Shown here in pieces: positions 62,726 through 64,000 of a stretch of 64,000 bases of DNA. Origin of the DNA: Aquabacterium sp. (lineage in GTDB: Bacteria > Pseudomonadota > Gammaproteobacteria > Burkholderiales > Burkholderiaceae_C); NCBI RefSeq assembly GCF_029946005.1, contig NZ_JAQSDR010000032.1, forward strand, positions 1 to 64,000. Reading direction: 5' to 3'. Position numbers and translations under genes: made by a program. A model generated the notes under the pieces. The model was not told the DNA's origin. It did no database searches and saw nothing but the letters and a program-made list of their open reading frames with translations. Each line of letters starts with the position of its first letter. Position 1 is the stretch's first letter.

Positions 62726-64000
62726 TCACCCCCGGCGCTGAGCCGTCGGCGGTGGCGTCCATTGGTATAGCCAGGTCTCGCTCATCGGCTGGCCGTTGTA
62801 GCTCAGGTAAAGGCGAAGCTCCACCGGAGCTGTGCTGTCATCAAGGGGGCGCAGGTCAAACATGGCACGGTAGCCGTTGACCGAGGCCAAGGGCCGGGCC
62901 GAGGTGATCTCCACCTGGCCGCGTGACACGGTGATCACCGGCTCCACCTTCGCGCCTTCACGCAGCATGGGCAGGTCGCCACCGGCAAAATCCACCACGA
63001 AGCGCCATGAAAAATACTTCCGCTTTTGGCCGACCACGCCGCCGATGCCGGTGCGCGTGGCCACCACCTGCGCCGCTGTGGGTTGTGCAGGCGGCTTGGC
63101 ACCCCAATGCAAGCGATAGCTGAACAGGCGTTCTTGCCCTGCTTGCAATTTGGATTCAGGGTTCCAGAAGGCGACGATGTTGTCGTTGGTCTCGTCGTCG
63201 GTGGGCAGCTCCACCAGTTGCACGGCGCCCTTGCCCCAACCGGCCTTGGGCTCCACCCACAAACTGGGGCGGCGTTCGTAGAACACGCCGTCATCTTGGT
63301 AGTGGTCGAACTGGCGGTCGCGTTGCAGCAGGCCAAAGCCGCGCGGGTTGTCGTCGGCGTAAGAACTGAAGCGCAGCCCTGGCGGGTTGGTGATTGGGCG
63401 CCAGATCCATTCGCCCTGGCCAGTCCACATGGCCAGACCGTCGGAGTCGTGGATCTCGGCGCGCCAGTCGTTGGCCATGCGGTGGTCGTTCTCGCCATGC
63501 TGGAACATGCTGGTCAGGGGCGCGATGCCCAGGCGCTCGATCGTTTTGCGGGGGTACAAGGCCGCATCCACGTCCATCACCATCATCTCGCCGGGGTGGA
63601 TGTCGAAGCGGTAGGCGCCGGCCACGCTTGGCGAATCCAACAGCCCGTAGACCGTGAGTACCGACGAGGTGGGTGAAGGGCGCTCCAACCAATACGAGGT
63701 GAACACGGGGAACTCTTCAGGCCGCTCGGCGCCGCAATCAATGGCCAGGCCGCGGGTGGACAGCCCATACTGCGCTTCGCCCCCAACGGCGCGAAAGTAG
63801 CTGGCCCCCAGGAAGGCTGCCACGTCACGTTTCCAGTCGGTGTGGAAGTTGACCCGAAAGCCCGCGAAGCCCAGGTCCTTGGGCAGGCGCGAGCCACGCA
63901 CGCCGCTCTTGCCGTAGTCGAACATGCTGGGGTCGTAGGCCAGTTCTTGCGCCTGGCCATCGACCACTTCGTGCATGTGCACGGGGGCGGTGAAGCCGCG
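62726..64000 (-). CDS. opgG: Periplasmic glucan biosynthesis protein OpgG (5' end beyond the window)
   Basis: OpgG (MdoG) is the periplasmic glucan-chain protein used to make osmoregulated periplasmic glucans. The visible 420 or so residues show SMFDYGKSG, FAGFRVNFHTDWKRDVAAFLG, the conserved FQHGENDHRMANDWRAEIHD and the C-terminal immunoglobulin-like domain. The frame is open through the right edge (RGFTAPVHMHEV before the first in-window Met), so signal peptide and start lie outside. opgH would normally follow on this strand, but here the anti-sigma gene is convergent and opgH is not seen. Confidence 0.92.
   Translation of the reverse strand, partial: RGFTAPVHMHEVVDGQAQELAYDPSMFDYGKSGVRGSRLPKDLGFAGFRVNFHTDWKRDVAAFLGASYFRAVGGEAQYGLSTRGLAIDCGAERPEEFPVFTSYWLERPSPTSSVLTVYGLLDSPSVAGAYRFDIHPGEMMVMDVDAALYPRKTIERLGIAPLTSMFQHGENDHRMANDWRAEIHDSDGLAMWTGQGEWIWRPITNPPGLRFSSYADDNPRGFGLLQRDRQFDHYQDDGVFYERRPSLWVEPKAGWGKGAVQLVELPTDDETNDNIVAFWNPESKLQAGQERLFSYRLHWGAKPPAQPTAAQVVATRTGIGGVVGQKRKYFSWRFVVDFAGGDLPMLREGAKVEPVITVSRGQVEITSARPLASVNGYRAMFDLRPLDDSTAPVELRLYLSYNGQPMSETWLYQWTPPPTAQRRG

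Noticed and set aside
1..64000. CRISPR array, prophage, intact insertion sequence or rRNA operon
   Set aside because: No regularly spaced direct repeats, no phage structural genes, no intact transposase and no rRNA sequence were seen anywhere.

Overview
The window looks like a 64 kb piece of chromosome from a high-GC betaproteobacterium of the order Burkholderiales, probably near Comamonadaceae or the Rubrivivax/Leptothrix group. This rests on gene families and gene order: two DUF1631 proteins, a DUF4148 secreted protein, ABC pair-bolA-murA-hisG, petABC-sspA-sspB, a pcm-tolC pair, recN-nadK back to back with hrcA, and a PEP-CTERM protein. Genus cannot be fixed from the sequence. No rRNA, CRISPR array, intact insertion sequence or prophage was seen.

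Layout. (1) 1-2860 is a small accessory patch: a gene-free decayed stretch, a divergent pair of broken genes (a metallo-beta-lactamase-fold protein and a UvrD-type helicase) that have both lost their 5' ends, then an intact ribbon-helix-helix/RelE-ParE toxin-antitoxin module. (2) 2868-9531 holds a LysR regulator, a DUF4148 protein, a DUF1631 protein, an M20 amidohydrolase, a polyhydroxyalkanoate-granule-type protein, a geranylgeranyl-reductase-family flavoprotein and an acyl-CoA-binding protein. (3) 9656-18992 is an ABC ATPase/permease pair, bolA, murA and hisGDCBHAF, tightly packed with several 4-base stop/start overlaps. (4) 19129-24149 carries a CBS protein and then a block (nif3, a DegS-like protease, tatC-tatB-tatA, hisE, hisI) that reads backwards relative to the his operon, as if it had been inverted. 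(5) 24202-32714 holds pdxA, a second and larger DUF1631 gene, mscL, the cytochrome bc1 operon petABC, sspA-sspB and a tRNA-Thr. (6) 32775-36390 is a two-gene secreted/PEP-CTERM operon with a striking upstream region, then tolC and pcm. (7) 36492-53026 is a 16.5 kb catabolic region: a TetR regulator divergent from a thioesterase and an acyl-CoA ligase, a LivKHMGF importer, a two-domain FadB-like enzyme, an enoyl-CoA hydratase, an acyl-CoA dehydrogenase, a Dabb protein, two short-chain dehydrogenases and a medium-chain reductase. (8) 53053-64000 carries rapZ, recN, nadK, hrcA, a very acidic protein, a CAU tRNA, an autoinhibited Fic enzyme with an array of GTGTCGC boxes upstream, a sterol-desaturase-family protein, a DUF3455/ECF sigma/anti-sigma cassette and the 3' part of opgG.

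How the genes work together. The his genes make histidine from PRPP. hisI and hisE, which catalyse the second and third steps, are separated from the rest and now share an operon with tatABC. Tat export and petABC are linked because Rieske proteins are commonly Tat substrates. The catabolic region is consistent with uptake of a carboxylic acid, activation to a CoA thioester and beta-oxidation. A fatty-acid-type TetR operator lies in the divergent promoter, but no thiolase is encoded in the region.

The points most worth a second look are the box array upstream of fic, the inverted hisI-nif3 block, the PEP-CTERM operon with its CCCTA/TAGGG cluster, the livK-livH hairpin, the arginine in the LivF Walker A motif, and the divergent pair of half-deleted genes at the left end.
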